Of a stretch of DNA of 5,866 nucleotides, positions 4,920 through 5,866 are shown piece after piece. The position numbers were made by a program, and so were the translations under genes. The notes beneath the pieces were generated by a model. It did not search any database and was not told where the DNA came from. It worked only from the letters and a program-made list of their open reading frames with translations. The number at the start of each line of letters is the position of its first letter. Within the stretch, counting starts at the first letter, position 1. The stretch comes from Bacteroidota bacterium (lineage in GTDB: Bacteria > Bacteroidota > Ignavibacteria > UBA10030 > UBA6906): assembly GCA_017860555.1 (NCBI GenBank), contig JAGDMJ010000231.1, positions 1-5,866 of the forward strand. Direction: 5' to 3'.

Positions 4920-5866
4920 ATGGATCGAAGACATTTCCTTCGTGCCGGCGCCATATCTGTCGCTTCACTTCTGGTCAGCAAGCCACTGTCTTCCCAAACA
5001 CCCTCACAAAAGAGCCACCTGATGAGACTTCCTGATGAAGTCGCTGCGATCGTCAACAACAACGCAATCCATCTTCGTCCCGATGGCCAATCCCGCTGGA
5101 CCTACGATGCTGTCACGGTTGATGTTCTGGAAAGGCCATCTACTCTCGCCGTCGAGGTGGAAGCGCCCGGCGTGCGCCTCAGCGAAGTGACGCTCCGCTG
5201 GAAAGCCGAAAGCAGAGGCTTCACACGGATTCTGAACGATCAATGGGAACGGACCTACGGTGACGCATCATGGCACGCGCCGATCGATGCGGAGATTCTC
5301 CCCTGGTACTTTATGGAATTCAGCGGGGGAACCACATCGGGCTTCGGTGTAAAGACAGGAAGCGGGTCCATGTGTCACTGGTGGGTTCAGGACGGTGGCC
5401 TGAACCTGACCCTGAACACGCAGTCCGGAGGGAACGGTGTTCAGCTTGGCGATAGAAAGCTCCTCGCCGCCGAAATCGTCGTCACAACGAGTTCCCCGGG
5501 AGAATCCCCGTTTCAGGCCACCAGGCGCTTTGTCTCCATGATGTGCGACAAGGCCCGGATGCCCTCTCAGCCCGTGTACGGAATCAATGACTGGTATTTC
5601 ACGTACGGGCGTAATTCCGAGAAACTGATCCTCGAACATACCGCGTTAATGGCCCCAATGGCCGAAGGGTTGTCGAACCGCCCATTTTCCGTGGTGGATT
5701 CCGGCTGGTATCGGCGATCACCTGTTTCTCCTGACGATTGTTGCTGGGGAGACACCATGGCCGAAGCGGACAAACGGTTTGGCAACATGGAGACGCTGGC
5801 CGAGCGAATCAAGCAACTCGGCATGCGTCCCGGGATCTGGACTCGTCCGCTGTGCGGTGGACACAA
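4920..5866 (+). CDS. Tat-exported GH36/GH27-like glycoside hydrolase, alpha-galactosidase type (3' truncated)
   Basis: The frame is open from the ATG at 4920 to the window end, giving 315 codons of a longer gene. The N-terminus MDRRHFLRAGAIS is a twin-arginine signal (RRxFL), then a hydrophobic stretch to about residue 19 and a polar SSQTPSQ region where cleavage is likely. The folded enzyme is thus exported to the periplasm or beyond. Residues 36-215 look like the N-terminal beta-sandwich of GH36-type enzymes, with many short strands and Trp residues. The catalytic barrel then starts with GINDWYFTYG (221-230), followed by FSVVDSGWY (256-264) and LGMRPGIWTRPL (300-311). These are hallmarks of the melibiase-like clan: strand 1, the vDdGW strand and the GxxPGxW strand. 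The catalytic aspartates of the family lie further on and are not in the window, so activity cannot be judged. Alpha-galactosidase action is the family default, and related activities are possible. The divergent sugar-permease-like gene fits uptake of released sugars. Confidence 0.82.
   Translation, partial: MDRRHFLRAGAISVASLLVSKPLSSQTPSQKSHLMRLPDEVAAIVNNNAIHLRPDGQSRWTYDAVTVDVLERPSTLAVEVEAPGVRLSEVTLRWKAESRGFTRILNDQWERTYGDASWHAPIDAEILPWYFMEFSGGTTSGFGVKTGSGSMCHWWVQDGGLNLTLNTQSGGNGVQLGDRKLLAAEIVVTTSSPGESPFQATRRFVSMMCDKARMPSQPVYGINDWYFTYGRNSEKLILEHTALMAPMAEGLSNRPFSVVDSGWYRRSPVSPDDCCWGDTMAEADKRFGNMETLAERIKQLGMRPGIWTRPLCGGH

Noticed and set aside
1..5866. Search for a CRISPR array, insertion sequence, toxin-antitoxin pair or defence system
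   Set aside because: No evenly spaced direct repeats with spacers, transposase motifs or matching protein pairs were seen; the gene content is metabolic and transport-related.

Overview
This is bacterial DNA, moderately GC-rich by eye, with short intergenic gaps and AAGGAG-type ribosome binding sites. Three intergenic stretches carry sigma70-like promoters with 17-bp spacing. The gene set is a twin-arginine-exported glycoside hydrolase, an outer-surface repeat protein of the LA_2272 type, a sugar-permease-like MFS carrier and an uncommon DapA/epimerase pair. It suggests an environmental saccharolytic Gram-negative of the wider Bacteroidota/Ignavibacteriota/FCB, Acidobacteriota or Spirochaete sphere. 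The lineage is a guess; no marker gene is present.

Layout. (1) 1-1844, plus strand: the 3' part of a DHDPS/N-acetylneuraminate-lyase-superfamily gene overlaps by 4 bp (GTGA) an NAD-dependent epimerase/dehydratase-family gene, so the two are very likely an operon. Each enzyme departs from its family's standard active site. (2) 1930-2217, minus strand: a 95-aa protein of unknown function with a good promoter, a leader hairpin and a well placed ribosome binding site. (3) 2477-2965, plus strand: a secreted 162-aa protein made of seven units with a nearly exact 15-residue period, divergently transcribed from the small gene. A hairpin terminator follows at 3130-3160. (4) 3206-4396, minus strand: a 12-helix MFS transporter of FucP/YbjJ-like appearance. 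(5) 4397-4919: a 523-bp divergent intergenic region. It holds a promoter for the transporter, a promoter for the hydrolase, and between them a block with three perfect inverted repeats flanked by CACA-rich sequence. (6) 4920-5866, plus strand: the 5' part of a Tat-exported GH36/GH27-like (alpha-galactosidase-type) glycoside hydrolase, cut by the window end. It is open to the last base and should not be overlooked.

Together the genes suggest carbohydrate scavenging. The exported hydrolase would release sugars, the divergent permease could import them, and the aldolase-like/oxidoreductase-like pair could act on a sugar or sugar-acid intermediate. These substrate links are inference. I see no tRNA, rRNA, CRISPR array, transposase or phage gene, and nothing resembling a defence system. 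The items most worth a second look are the hairpin cluster at 4537-4658, the 15-residue repeat protein and the two enzymes with altered active sites.
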